64,000 bases of DNA from PMP191F sp047602185 (GCA_047602185.1 JASGHY010000001.1:6696001-6760000), one strand, 5' to 3'; positions 34,513-44,197 are shown, counted from the stretch's first letter. Numbers and translations are program-made. Notes: generated from the sequence alone by a model not told the origin.

Positions 34513-36489
34513 TCAGATAGCTATTTCTATCATTACAGATGTGCCTTTGCCTGGCGAAGACTGAATATCAAGTGTGCCTTTCAGAAACTCTACGCGGTTC
34601 TGAATATTCTTCCAACCCATGCCGGCTGACTGACTTAAATGGTCTTTGTCAAATCCTTTTCCATCATCTTCTACCGTAATGGCTAATGATCTTTCCTGTT
34701 CGGAAAAATGTAACTGTACCAACAGGTTGGGGGCAGCGGCATGTTTTATGGCGTTGTTTACCAACTCCTGTACAATACGGTAGATGGTAACAGCTGTAGT
34801 TTGTTCAATATTTGCCTCATTCATGCCTATGGACTGATAGCTGATGTGTATAGCACCGCTTCGGCCTATATCATTACAAAACTCTTTCAGAGCAGTGTCC
34901 AGCCCGTACCTGACGAGCATCTCCGGCATCATATTGTGCGCTACGCGGCGCATTTCCCTGATGGAGCTATCGAGCATATCAATGCTTCGTTCAAATGCCT
35001 GCGCATTCTCCGGCGTCATTATTAAATTTTCTTTCATATTGCTTAATGAAAATTTTATACCACTCAACATTCCACCCAGGCCATCATGCAGGTCTTTTGC
35101 CAGGCGTGTGCGTTCCTGTTCTTCGCCTTTTAACACAGCTTCGGTGGCAGTGAGTTGTTTCTCTGTTTCTAATTCATCAATTTTTACCTGTTGTAATTTC
35201 TGGTGATGCTTATAGTTGCGGTAGATAAGCAAAGAGATGATCAGAAAAGCGATTGTGCTACCAATCAGAACATAATTGATGATGTTTTTCTGCCGGATCG
35301 ATAGTTGTTGTATTTTTTGTGTTGCTGTCAATTGCCTGATCTCCTGTTCTTTGTTTGCAACACGAAAGCGAACATCCATCATAGCGGCTTTTTCTTTTAT
35401 GTCGTTTGATCGTATGCTATCTGAAATAATGCGGAATAGCTTTTCATATTCATAGGCTTTTTTATAATTCCCCTGGTTACTGTACCATCTTGAATAGTAA
35501 TCGAAGGCTGATGCTTTATTGTCGTCAAACCCGTTTTCTTCAGCCAGTTGGTATAGCTTATCTATGTTTGCCCTGGCTTCTTTCCGTTTCAGATCCATTT
35601 GAAAGTTGATAATCAGATCGAGCGCCCGGGCCTGCTGTGAAGGATCTTCATTTTGCAATCCATATTCGTAAGACTTTTGATAGTACTCAAGTGCTTTTAA
35701 CGTGTCTTTTTTGTAATATGCTTCCAGGTCTGCCTTATTATAGTAGTACACATGGAGGCTTTTTGAATTCTGTAATTGCTCTACTATGGGCCATACCGCG
35801 CGCAATAATGAATCGGCGGCAGCATAATTATCAATGTTCATATATGCGGTAGAGAGGTTCATCATATTTGTCGCCAATAACCGCTTGTCATCAAGACCTT
35901 TTGCAGTATTAACCGCCAGTAGAGAGTAGGTTATGCCCTTTTGGTGGTTGGATAATGACATAAAGCAATTGCTGATATTGCTATAAGTGGTGGCAAGTAG
36001 TTTGTTATATTCTGTCTGCCTGTAAATTTTCTCTGCCTGGAAATAATCGTTCAGGGCATTCTCATAATCGCCCATATTGTAGTATAAATTACCACGGTTA
36101 AGAGAGATATGTCCCATATTGATCCGCATATTTTCCGATGTATCTCCTTTGGTAACGGAGGTTGCTGAATCGGCATATTTTAAAGCACTTTCAAATTCGC
36201 CGTGGTTTTTATAATATGATAAACCCAGGATATAAGCAGTGCTCAGGCCCCACCTGTAATTTATCTTACGGCTTAAAGAAACCATTTGTATGATGTAAGG
36301 CTCAAAATCGGAAGTATTGTTATTAAGGTTAGCCTTCATGTATTCATACATGGCCTCTACCTTCAGGCTGTCTGTGGCGGCTTTGTTAATATTATTCCGC
36401 AGGCTGTCGTTCTTTGCCGATTGCCGGGACATTCCATTGTAGGGAAGGAACGCCAGGATAGTAATCAATATCAACAATAGTTTTCTCAT
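34513..36489 (-). CDS. TPR sensor histidine kinase (NarL/LuxR-type, HisKA_3)
   Basis: 658 residues. A signal peptide (to about residue 20) leads into a periplasmic domain of about seven TPR repeats (85-360), a coiled coil (375-400), one transmembrane helix (404-423), a second coil, a HisKA_3 domain with phosphoacceptor His468 in LAKDLHDGLGG, and a HATPase domain with ELVNNAIKHA (575-584), DDGKGFD (608-614) and GMGWKNIQNRV (623-633). It senses something through the TPR domain and phosphorylates a LuxR-type response regulator not found in this window. Its upstream region carries the same 24-bp box as three neighbouring promoters, so it probably belongs to the regulon it controls. Confidence 0.92.
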   Translation of the reverse strand: MRKLLLILITILAFLPYNGMSRQSAKNDSLRNNINKAATDSLKVEAMYEYMKANLNNNTSDFEPYIIQMVSLSRKINYRWGLSTAYILGLSYYKNHGEFESALKYADSATSVTKGDTSENMRINMGHISLNRGNLYYNMGDYENALNDYFQAEKIYRQTEYNKLLATTYSNISNCFMSLSNHQKGITYSLLAVNTAKGLDDKRLLATNMMNLSTAYMNIDNYAAADSLLRAVWPIVEQLQNSKSLHVYYYNKADLEAYYKKDTLKALEYYQKSYEYGLQNEDPSQQARALDLIINFQMDLKRKEARANIDKLYQLAEENGFDDNKASAFDYYSRWYSNQGNYKKAYEYEKLFRIISDSIRSNDIKEKAAMMDVRFRVANKEQEIRQLTATQKIQQLSIRQKNIINYVLIGSTIAFLIISLLIYRNYKHHQKLQQVKIDELETEKQLTATEAVLKGEEQERTRLAKDLHDGLGGMLSGIKFSLSNMKENLIMTPENAQAFERSIDMLDSSIREMRRVAHNMMPEMLVRYGLDTALKEFCNDIGRSGAIHISYQSIGMNEANIEQTTAVTIYRIVQELVNNAIKHAAAPNLLVQLHFSEQERSLAITVEDDGKGFDKDHLSQSAGMGWKNIQNRVEFLKGTLDIQSSPGKGTSVMIEIAI

Positions 36490-36517
36490 TCTTCAAGTTA
36501 CATTTTTTCGGACACTG

Positions 36518-36569
36518 CAAATAAAGGCTGGCTATGGATTGTTTTGCATCGTCTTTTTTAATGATTTTT
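36518..36569 (-). promoter_or_regulatory. Kinase promoter with the shared inverted-repeat box
   Basis: On the minus strand AAAAATCAT, eight bases, ACGATGC occupies 36569-36546. After exactly 20 bases comes TTTATTTG (36525-36518), one mismatch from TAnnTTTG. The ATG follows 28 bp later. The box has TGC where the other copies have TTG. Confidence 0.6.
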
Positions 36570-36607
36570 CCTTCCGGTTAATGGCCGCCCCGGACGGGGC
36601 TATCCTT

Positions 36608-36659
36608 AAAAATCATCCTTTTTAATGATTGTGACGGTTTTACTGTACTGTTACTTTTA
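36608..36659 (+). promoter_or_regulatory. Hcp-like operon promoter with the shared inverted-repeat box
   Basis: AAAAATCAT, CCTTTTTA, ATGATTG occupies 36608-36631; AATCAT (36611-36616) and ATGATT (36625-36630) are inverted. The terminal TTG acts as -33 element; after 20 bases TACTTTTA (36652-36659) is the -7 element. ATG at 36678. Confidence 0.7.
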
Positions 36660-36677
36660 TGACACAAAATCAACATT

Positions 36678-37310
36678 ATGAAGTCATTTTTTGTGCTCAT
36701 ACTTCTCTTTGTCTTTACAAATTCGTTTGCACAAACCAAAACTATCTATGCCAGGTTTACCAAAGGTGATGGGGCCAGGATAAAGGGTACATCTACTATG
36801 CGTGGGTACGAAGATCAACTGATCGTAGTAAATTATACCGGTGGGGCGGACAATACAGCTATTATAGAAATAGAAGTGCCTACAAGTGCCTGTATAGCTG
36901 ATTTCCGGAATATGATGAATACTGCTCCGAAGGCTACCCAGCCTGCCATCGCGGCCTCAAAACCTGTTGCTACCAGCGCTATTAAGCCTGCCAACGCTGC
37001 AACGGCAGGCCTACCTGAAAAAACAATCACTGTACCTTCCCTGGCAACTTTTCCTATATCAAGGATAGATATATCTGTAACAAACAGGGTTAATAATAGC
37101 GTACCAACTTTAACCAACCAGGTAATACTGGAAGATGCAAAAGTGGAAAGCTGTACGGATATACCAGCAAGCAGTACAACCAGGATAAAACTGAAGGCAA
37201 ACCGTATAGGCTGGATCTATTTTAACACAGATCCTAAAACGGGCAAACCAACTACTACTAATAAATCGGGCTGGGATGTGATAGCAGGTGGATCGTGGAC
37301 TAATTTTTAA
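36678..37310 (+). CDS. Exported Hcp-like (type VI tube protein fold) protein
   Basis: 210 residues with a signal peptide (MKSFFVLILLFVFTNSFAQ). Residues 23-56 (YARFTKGDGARIKGTST, then GYEDQLIVVNYTGG) resemble the N-terminal half of Hcp, including the KGEST-like turn and the E/D-x-I-x-V strand. Residues 127-206 (ISRIDISVTNRVNNSVP and TTRIKLKANRIGWIY followed by SGWDV) resemble its C-terminal half, with the conserved final K-x-GWD. An Ala/Pro/Thr-rich insert (60-120) lies between. Type VI Hcp has no signal peptide and no type VI genes are present, so this is a distinct exported ring-forming candidate. First gene of the operon, 15 bp before the M48 protease. Confidence 0.65.
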   Translation: MKSFFVLILLFVFTNSFAQTKTIYARFTKGDGARIKGTSTMRGYEDQLIVVNYTGGADNTAIIEIEVPTSACIADFRNMMNTAPKATQPAIAASKPVATSAIKPANAATAGLPEKTITVPSLATFPISRIDISVTNRVNNSVPTLTNQVILEDAKVESCTDIPASSTTRIKLKANRIGWIYFNTDPKTGKPTTTNKSGWDVIAGGSWTNF

Positions 37311-37325
37311 AATACCAGGTACACT

Positions 37326-38132
37326 ATGCAAAAACAGATCCTATCGGCTTGTATGCTATTGACCCTGGCTATCGCCGGTTGTAAAACCGTTCCTGTTACA
37401 GGGCGCAGGCAAATAAACCTGGTACCCGATGCAATGCTAACGGCAATAGCGTTGACTGAATACGACTCAGTAGTGAAAAACAGCGCTACGCTTGGGCAGT
37501 ATGATAGCCGGGCCCAGATGGTAACAAGGGTCGGAACAAAAATTCAACATGCGGTTGAATCCTATATGCAGCAGAACAACATGAGCAATGACCTGAAAAA
37601 CTTTAAATGGGATTATAATACCATTGATGATAAAACTGTAAATGCCTGGTGTATGCCCGGGGGCAAAGTAGTGGTGTACACAGGTCTGTTACCTTATACA
37701 CAAAACGAAAATGCACTGGCTGTAGTAATGGGGCATGAAATAGCCCATGCCATTGCCCGTCATGGCAATGAACGTATGAGCCAGGGACTGCTGATAAATG
37801 TAGGTGGCCTGGTTTTGCAGGAGGCGTTGAAAGAAAAGAAACAGGAAACACAGGCGCTGTTCCTGGGCCTGTACATAGTAGGCAGCAATCTTGCACTGGC
37901 CCTGCCCAACAGCCGTATGCAGGAAAGCGAAGCGGATAAGCTGGGACTCATATTTGCAGCAATGGCAGGTTATAATCCTGATGAGGCAATTCCTTTCTGG
38001 CAACGTATGGCTGCTGCCAGTAAGAATAAGGTGCCGGAGTTCCTGTCAACACACCCCTCGGATGAAACAAGGATCAAAAAGCTCTCTGCACTAATTCCTG
38101 AAATAAAAAGCAAGTACTACCATGCGATATAA
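37326..38132 (+). CDS. M48-family metalloprotease lipoprotein
   Basis: 268 residues. The signal ends in a lipobox (LAIAGC, Cys19). Zn-binding HEIAH at 137-141, the third ligand Glu200 in MQESEADKLG, and a C-terminal STHPSDETRIKKL block are typical of the periplasmic BepA/LoiP/YggG type, which handles misfolded outer-membrane proteins. Hydrophobic loop 155-165 matches the family. The stop overlaps the next ATG by 11 bp, so translation is probably coupled to the 447-residue protein. Its target here may be one of the co-encoded exported proteins. Confidence 0.92.
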   Translation: MQKQILSACMLLTLAIAGCKTVPVTGRRQINLVPDAMLTAIALTEYDSVVKNSATLGQYDSRAQMVTRVGTKIQHAVESYMQQNNMSNDLKNFKWDYNTIDDKTVNAWCMPGGKVVVYTGLLPYTQNENALAVVMGHEIAHAIARHGNERMSQGLLINVGGLVLQEALKEKKQETQALFLGLYIVGSNLALALPNSRMQESEADKLGLIFAAMAGYNPDEAIPFWQRMAAASKNKVPEFLSTHPSDETRIKKLSALIPEIKSKYYHAI

Positions 38133-39465
38133 AAGTCCGGTACCGGTGATTAAACAGCTATTCCTTATCGCTTCTCTGTTTTTAAAGATGGCTGCTTCCG
38201 CACAGGAAAATAATTTCGGTATTATCAACTATACTGTACCCACCGGATACCAGTTGATAAAAAACGATAATGTGCTTACTTATTATACCGAGAATAAAAG
38301 CACAGGTGCTTATTGCAACTTCTTTATTTATTCTTTGGCTCCGGGACAAGGTAGTGTAGAGACAGATTTTGATTATGCATGGACGAACCAGGTACAAAAG
38401 CCATTTAAAGTAACAGGTACAGCTACCAGGTTGCCTGTGGCTATAATAAAAGGATGGCAGTTCCTGCTGGGCAATACAAGGTACACTGATAATGGGGTGG
38501 CAACGCTGGCAATGCTTATTACTTTTAGCGGCGAAAATAAAATGCAGAGTGTTTGCATACTCTCCAATTCAGATAAATACAAAACCGATATAGAAAATTT
38601 TATTGCTTCAATTGATGTGTCAAGATCGATTGCTGCGCCTGCATCAGCTCCAAATACAAATTCCGGACCTACTACATCGGTAGGCAAATCGAATGCATCC
38701 GCAACCAGTCAGAAGAATATAAATACAAATCCGGGAACAACCAGGAATAACTCTTCAAACAATAAGCCTATACCCGGCGCAGGCAATACCAAAAACATTA
38801 ACTACGAAGTGTGGGAGTGCCATTGTACGAACGTTTCTACTTTGAAGTTAGAATTAAAAACGGTAGTGCTGTCACCGGATGGCAGGTGCCTGTATCACAT
38901 GCCGGAAAAAGGATTGAATGGCGTTACGCCGGATAATAGTAATGATAACGGTAGCTGGGGCCGGGTAACGGACAAAGGAAGCTCGTTACAGCTTCGCAAC
39001 GAACAATACGGAAATATGGAACTTTATAAAGTTTCATCTACTTCCATGAGCAGGTACCCTAATTCAAAGACAACCATTTATAAGAAAGTAAAACAGGTAG
39101 ATGGTTTGCGTTTTGAAGGAGCTTATTCACCGGAACTGTCCTATTACAATGGGAAGACTGATATAGTTTCACGCCAGATTGATCCCAATAAACGACCTAT
39201 TATCTTTTTTAAAAAAGACGGTACCTATATCAATGAGGGTATCGGGTTTAGTAACCTCACCTTTAATGATGACTATGCTTTAGGTAAAGGAACTTACGAG
39301 ATCATTAATTATTCGCTGATACTCACAACCGGGAGCGGCAGGAAGTTACAGATTGCATTTACCCCTGTGCTGGATGCAAACCCGGCTGCGAACGATAACG
39401 GTGGGTTGATGATCAATAATATTTTGTTCTACAGGCTGAATAAAACCTTTACTCCTCATAATTAA
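38122..39465 (+). CDS. Exported two-domain protein, paralogue 1 (N-terminal PsbP/Mog1-like domain plus lipocalin-like domain)
   Basis: 447 residues with a signal peptide (to SAQ, about 28). Residues 30-170 (INYTVPTGYQLIKNDNVLTYY, FDYAWTNQVQKPF, GNTRYTDNGVATLAMLITF, SDKYKTDIENFIASI) are shared with paralogues 2 and 3. An Asn/Ser/Gly linker (173-225) leads to a beta-rich C-terminal domain with a CHC motif and the G-x-YEI-x-x-x-x-LIL pattern seen in the others. The fold names are guesses from strand layout; no known family was recognised. Overlaps the M48 gene by 11 bp. Confidence 0.7.
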   Translation: MRYKSPVPVIKQLFLIASLFLKMAASAQENNFGIINYTVPTGYQLIKNDNVLTYYTENKSTGAYCNFFIYSLAPGQGSVETDFDYAWTNQVQKPFKVTGTATRLPVAIIKGWQFLLGNTRYTDNGVATLAMLITFSGENKMQSVCILSNSDKYKTDIENFIASIDVSRSIAAPASAPNTNSGPTTSVGKSNASATSQKNINTNPGTTRNNSSNNKPIPGAGNTKNINYEVWECHCTNVSTLKLELKTVVLSPDGRCLYHMPEKGLNGVTPDNSNDNGSWGRVTDKGSSLQLRNEQYGNMELYKVSSTSMSRYPNSKTTIYKKVKQVDGLRFEGAYSPELSYYNGKTDIVSRQIDPNKRPIIFFKKDGTYINEGIGFSNLTFNDDYALGKGTYEIINYSLILTTGSGRKLQIAFTPVLDANPAANDNGGLMINNILFYRLNKTFTPHN

Positions 39466-39535
39466 TCCTGCTTTTGAAGCAATAACCCATTAACAGAGAT
39501 CTCTCAACTTCAATAACCAGATTAAAAACAGGCAG

Positions 39536-41692
39536 ATGAAAAAGCTGTGCTCATTCATACTATGCGTCGCAATATCGACAATGGGCTTTGCTCAAAAGCC
39601 TTCCAAAGAGCAAATGGATGCTGATAAGAAACGCCTGGCGGAGGCCATGCAAAAGCTCAATGAAAAGACCTCCAAAATGGACCCAAATGCGAAGAAAGGG
39701 TACGATAGCCTGCTTAATGTATATGGCATGGGAGAGAAAATGAATAGCGCGATTAACCAGGTGAACAATAATACTACGCTAAAAAGCGGCAATGCCTCCG
39801 TTGGATTGATTCCTGCAAAAGACACGAAAGCAATTGCTACTATAGGCGCAACTCCTACAAATGCAAGTATAGGCGCCTGCATTGGTACTACAAGCAATGC
39901 CACTTTTGCTGCTGTGCTGCCGGCCGCCAAAAATAAAGCCGGTGAAATATATACGGCGCTTAAACAAAAAGGAGCTTCACCCGACGAGATTGGTAGTGCG
40001 GCTGCTGCGCTGTGGATACAGGGCCGTAGCCAGATTGCGCTGAGTATGATGGCAAGTGTATGTAAGGACAACCCGGCCAATACTGATAACCTGAGCAACT
40101 ATGCCGCTATGTTGAGTATGATGGGGGCTCCGGAACTGGCTATCCCTATCCTGAACAATCTGAACACAAGATTTAAAAACAATACTACTATCCTTAACAA
40201 CCTTGGCCAGGCATGGTTTGCGCTGGGTGAGGTAGATAAAGCAAGCAAATATTTAGATAGTACGCTGGCGCTTTCTGCAGCACATCCACAGGCCAATGAA
40301 ACGAAATGCCTGATCGATGAAAGCAAAGGCAATAAAACGGCAGCAGCTGCACATGCCAGGTCTGCTTTTAAACAAGGTACAACCCCGGCACGAAAGGATC
40401 AGTTACAACGACTGGGCCTGGTTCCGGGTGATGGCGATTACAGCAATTTTCCCTCTTCTTCCGGTAAAAGTGATGACCTGCTGAACCTGGGTGCATTTGT
40501 TCCGCTGGAATTTCCCAAATCTTATGAAGCGCAGGTAAGTTATGAACAACAATGGAAACAATTCAGAGCAGAGATTGATCAGCAATTAAAGCCGTTGCAG
40601 AAGATCACAGAAGAATCAAATAAAGAAATGACGAAGCAGTTAGAGGCGCAGAAGCAACAATTTATGAATGCTATGAACAAAACCCTTGCGAACCCGGGTT
40701 CTGTGAGCCAGGCGAGTGCCATGCAGATAGTAAATGTGCCGATGTTTTCTGAAAAAATGAATAGTAAAGAAAAACTGGTATTGCAAAACCTGCAAAGAAA
40801 GAAGGATGCGATAATACAAAAAATATCTGCCTTCAAAAAGGGAGAAGGGGCGGCACTCAGAGCGAAATATGATGATGCAGTAAAAGGCATAAATAAAAAG
40901 TGGGCTGGTGTGGGAGAAGGAGGTACGGAGAACAACGAATCGATCTGCAACGAATCAGTAGCTGCGGTGGACGCTTATTTAAATGCTTACAATACGAAGC
41001 TGGAAGAGTTCTATGCGGAATACCTGATCGCACAAAAACAATATCTGAATGAACTGTCCTATTTATCGCTCTACACCACTTATCCCCAATTACTGCCGGG
41101 TATTAATGCAGGTCTGAAGATGCAGTGGCTAAACGATCTGGCCTATAAAGCGGAGGTATTAGGGGGACGTTATGGCTGTGCAGGCTCCAAGAGTGTAAAG
41201 GGTGGACGTTTAACAGCCTTTAAAGATCCCCGCTGCAATATCAACAGTGAATTTGGGCAGTCACTGGGCCTGTCGAACCTTGGCTTTAAGATAAAGATCG
41301 ATTGCAGTGGAATGAGCACTGAATTTAACGCCCTGCTATTTGGGATAACCTTAAACCAGGACCTGGACCATACAGGTTTCGGTGACTCGTTTAAAAGCTG
41401 TACTGTGAGTATTGTACCTAAACCAGGCGTTACAGTAAAGATGGGGCCGGTGGAAGCAAGTGCCAAAGTTGGTGCCGGTCTGGATATAGCAATAGATAGA
41501 ACGGGCATTACAGACGTAACAGTTGTAGGAAGCGTGGAAGCGGAAGCGAATATTCTTGATCTCAGGGAAACATCGAATCCTAAAACCGCCGAAGGAAGCC
41601 CTGTTGGTGCCTCGGCTGGTGTGGAAGGCAGGATCAGTCTCAGCAGCGGTGCAGGCTCAATAAATGGTACCGGCATTTTTAATAAGAAATAA
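39536..41692 (+). CDS. Exported TPR / coiled-coil protein, 718 residues
   Basis: Signal peptide (MKKLCSFILCVAISTMGFAQ), a helical N-terminal region, several TPR-like units (about 145-285, e.g. NPANTDNLSNYAAMLSMMGA and ILNNLGQAWFALGEVDKA), a long Glu/Lys/Gln-rich coiled coil (about 340-520), then a beta-rich C-terminal domain (590-718) of alternating V/G-rich strands (VTVKMGPVEASAKVGAGLD, VVGSVEAEANIL) ending GIFNKK. The C-terminal strands could insert as or bind to a barrel. Family not recognised. It follows the 447-residue gene by 70 bp and the next start lies 13 bp after its stop. Confidence 0.75.
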   Translation: MKKLCSFILCVAISTMGFAQKPSKEQMDADKKRLAEAMQKLNEKTSKMDPNAKKGYDSLLNVYGMGEKMNSAINQVNNNTTLKSGNASVGLIPAKDTKAIATIGATPTNASIGACIGTTSNATFAAVLPAAKNKAGEIYTALKQKGASPDEIGSAAAALWIQGRSQIALSMMASVCKDNPANTDNLSNYAAMLSMMGAPELAIPILNNLNTRFKNNTTILNNLGQAWFALGEVDKASKYLDSTLALSAAHPQANETKCLIDESKGNKTAAAAHARSAFKQGTTPARKDQLQRLGLVPGDGDYSNFPSSSGKSDDLLNLGAFVPLEFPKSYEAQVSYEQQWKQFRAEIDQQLKPLQKITEESNKEMTKQLEAQKQQFMNAMNKTLANPGSVSQASAMQIVNVPMFSEKMNSKEKLVLQNLQRKKDAIIQKISAFKKGEGAALRAKYDDAVKGINKKWAGVGEGGTENNESICNESVAAVDAYLNAYNTKLEEFYAEYLIAQKQYLNELSYLSLYTTYPQLLPGINAGLKMQWLNDLAYKAEVLGGRYGCAGSKSVKGGRLTAFKDPRCNINSEFGQSLGLSNLGFKIKIDCSGMSTEFNALLFGITLNQDLDHTGFGDSFKSCTVSIVPKPGVTVKMGPVEASAKVGAGLDIAIDRTGITDVTVVGSVEAEANILDLRETSNPKTAEGSPVGASAGVEGRISLSSGAGSINGTGIFNKK

Positions 41693-41705
41693 AATTATTT
41701 ACGAA

Positions 41706-43010
41706 ATGAAGAACTGCGTAATCATTTTTGCCTGGCTGTTGTGTGGCAATAATATCTATGCACAACAAAAAACGCCTGCAAAAACGCCACCTGTACCCTG
41801 CAATGGAAGTGCAGATGGATTGCCCGGTCAGTACTACGATCATACTCAACCAAAATATCCTACAAACCTTAGTGGCTATGCTACACAGGATAAAGCTGCG
41901 ATGACAAAGCAAATGATCGTGCTGGAAAAAACGGAAGAGGCCAGCCGTAACAATTTTCAATTGTCAGGCTGTGTAGCCAGGGTTAGTTTCAGCACGCTTG
42001 CTAAAAATTCGTTTGGTGGCTATTTCCATGCAGGCTACCAATACCAGCTAGCATTGTACCAGAATGTATGTCATGTTACTGAGCATATTGTAAAAACCGT
42101 GGATGAATATCGCTCTGTATTACGCATTAGCGTCAACCCGGATGTGGCAATGCCGTCGGTGTTACCTGGCGCCGCAGGTGAGTTTTATCTCACTGATAAA
42201 AACAAATCTGTGCGGTATGAAATCCCGATTAATGCAAAGTTGGGCCCCAACTATGAAAAAGACCGGGCAACTAATCCAAGCCGTATTTCCCAGTACATAT
42301 CAGAGTCGACAGTTCTGGCCAACAGATCGAGTGATTACAAAAACAAGCATCGTGATTTTCTGAAGATCATTAATGGAGAAGGTTATGTGGAGAACTGGAT
42401 GACTGGTTCGGAATATGACAAACCCAGGCCAGGAGGATACAAGTGGATTGACCGGCGTTACCTGATCACAAAGCCTGGTGTGCCTTTATTAATACCTGTT
42501 ACCCGCAAGCAATACCTGGAAGACCTGCTGGAGTATTTTGAAATAGAGAAGGTGAATTTTTATATCAGCCTTGAAGCGCAGTTGAAAAGTGTTTCGGGCA
42601 ATACTTCTGATAATGCAAAAAAGAGAATGGTCGTGCTGGAAGCCGACAAAGCGGCTTATCCTCAATTCTATGAAGAAAGAAAGGCAAAAGTAACACAACT
42701 GCTGGCTACACAAAAAGCCGACTGGTTGCAAAAGAACGCAGTGGTGGATTATAACTCCTACTCGTACGACGCTTATCAGCGTTTGGCAGACATTGGTAAA
42801 TTTTATGATGCTGAAGGTGAAAGAACTGCCGCGCTGTATATCTATAATCCTGAATATTTTAAGATCAATGACAAGCAGCCAATCAAACCGATCCTTTTTG
42901 AAATACAGTTACGTTATGAATCAGGCGAGGATCGTGGCTTTTCAGAAAGGTATCTTGCCAATTTTGTAAAGAACTATGATTTTGATGCCTTGCGTAAAAT
43001 GCTTCAGTAG
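41706..43010 (+). CDS. Exported hypothetical protein, 434 residues
   Basis: Start chosen at ATG 41706 because it gives a signal peptide (MKNCVIIFAWLLCGNNIYAQ); an earlier ATG at 41664 would overlap the preceding gene by 29 bp. The mature protein is mixed alpha/beta with a Cys pair (PCNGSADG and LSGCVARV), a YFHAGYQYQLALYQN stretch and a helical C-terminal half (KRMVVLEADKAAYPQFYEER). No family recognised. Last gene of the first transcription unit, 120 bp before the next boxed promoter. Confidence 0.72.
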   Translation: MKNCVIIFAWLLCGNNIYAQQKTPAKTPPVPCNGSADGLPGQYYDHTQPKYPTNLSGYATQDKAAMTKQMIVLEKTEEASRNNFQLSGCVARVSFSTLAKNSFGGYFHAGYQYQLALYQNVCHVTEHIVKTVDEYRSVLRISVNPDVAMPSVLPGAAGEFYLTDKNKSVRYEIPINAKLGPNYEKDRATNPSRISQYISESTVLANRSSDYKNKHRDFLKIINGEGYVENWMTGSEYDKPRPGGYKWIDRRYLITKPGVPLLIPVTRKQYLEDLLEYFEIEKVNFYISLEAQLKSVSGNTSDNAKKRMVVLEADKAAYPQFYEERKAKVTQLLATQKADWLQKNAVVDYNSYSYDAYQRLADIGKFYDAEGERTAALYIYNPEYFKINDKQPIKPILFEIQLRYESGEDRGFSERYLANFVKNYDFDALRKMLQ

Positions 43011-43051
43011 AAGGTTGTATAAATGTATCTAAAGGATTGAACTGATCCCGC

Positions 43052-43103
43052 AAAAATCATTCTTTTTAATGATTGACCAACCCGCTATCCTCTCATAGTT
43101 TCA
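43052..43103 (+). promoter_or_regulatory. Promoter of paralogue 2 with the shared inverted-repeat box
   Basis: AAAAATCAT, TCTTTTTA, ATGATTG at 43052-43075, with AATCAT (43055-43060) and ATGATT (43069-43074) inverted. After exactly 20 bases comes TAGTTTCA (43096-43103), a weaker -7. ATG at 43131. Confidence 0.65.
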
Positions 43104-43130
43104 CATTTAGTATTTCATAAAGCAAGCATC

Positions 43131-44171
43131 ATGGCAAATTATTACAGGCTTATCATGGTATTTGTTATTACGCTTCAGAGTATTTTTTCGTTTGCACAAA
43201 AACAAACCTATGATCTAGTTTCTTACACGCCGCCTGCAGGTTGGAACAAAGAAATGCAGCAAAATGGTTTACAGCTTTACGTCCGTGATGCCGGTACAGG
43301 TGCCTATGCTATTGCGATAATCCTGAAAGCTATGCCCTCCACTGCACCTGTAGGTGAGAACTTTAATAACAACTGGGAGAAGCTGATAAAAGGATCTGTA
43401 AATGTTGCAGGAGTACCTGCCATGGAGCAACCTTCAAAGGATAAAGGCTGGGATATTGTTTCCGGTAGTGCAGGTTATACTGACGGCGCAGATAAAGGCC
43501 TGGTTACACTAATCTCTGCTACAGGTGATGGGCAAACCGTCAGCGTAATATTGATGACCAACACACAGCAATATCAAAACGATCTGCTGACATTTGTCAG
43601 ATCGTTGAAGTTATCTGCAGTTACCAAAAATGTAACTAACAGAACACCGCCCCAAAAAGCGGAAAACCCGACTGCAGGTAATACGGGTATTTCAGGAGCC
43701 TGGAGCCAATCTTCTTCCGGAAGTTCATACGGACAATCCTTGTCAAATGGGTATACTACGATGCAGTACACGTTCAACAGTAATGGCACCTACCAGTATG
43801 TTGCAAAGACATTTTCACAAAACGTGAGTTATCTCATTCTTTCAAAGGAAAACGGGAAGTACACTATTGCAGGGAATAAACTTACCATTATACCCGTTGA
43901 TGGCATTACACAAAGCTGGACGAAAAAAGCAGGTACAACGGGTACCGGCGACGATTGGGGAAAGTTGCAGAGATCAGAAAAGCGGTCTCTCGAAAAAAGT
44001 GTCTACACCTTCACGCTTTATTATTTTGAAGGAATAAAAGAAACCAATCTCGTATTGCAAACCGATAAAGAGACACTGCGCGATGGAAGGCATAGTACAA
44101 ATACTTTATTCGCCAACGCATGGTATTACAAACCAATATCGGGCAGTAACCCCAGGATTGAATTACCCTGA
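43131..44171 (+). CDS. Exported two-domain protein, paralogue 2
   Basis: 346 residues with a signal peptide (to SFAQ). The N-terminal domain (YDLVSYTPPAGWNKEMQQNG, FNNNWEKLIKG, GSAGYTDGADKGLVTLIS, QYQNDLLTFVRSL) and C-terminal lipocalin-like domain (GISGAWSQS, MQYTFNSNGTYQYV, GKYTIAGNKLTIIP, YTFTLYYFEG) align with paralogue 3 over their whole length and with paralogue 1 at both ends. The linker is shorter than in paralogue 1. The next gene follows after 26 bp. Function unknown; a periplasmic binding protein is a guess. Confidence 0.75.
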   Translation: MANYYRLIMVFVITLQSIFSFAQKQTYDLVSYTPPAGWNKEMQQNGLQLYVRDAGTGAYAIAIILKAMPSTAPVGENFNNNWEKLIKGSVNVAGVPAMEQPSKDKGWDIVSGSAGYTDGADKGLVTLISATGDGQTVSVILMTNTQQYQNDLLTFVRSLKLSAVTKNVTNRTPPQKAENPTAGNTGISGAWSQSSSGSSYGQSLSNGYTTMQYTFNSNGTYQYVAKTFSQNVSYLILSKENGKYTIAGNKLTIIPVDGITQSWTKKAGTTGTGDDWGKLQRSEKRSLEKSVYTFTLYYFEGIKETNLVLQTDKETLRDGRHSTNTLFANAWYYKPISGSNPRIELP

Positions 44172-44197
44172 TCAAAAAACAACAAATACAAAGGAAC

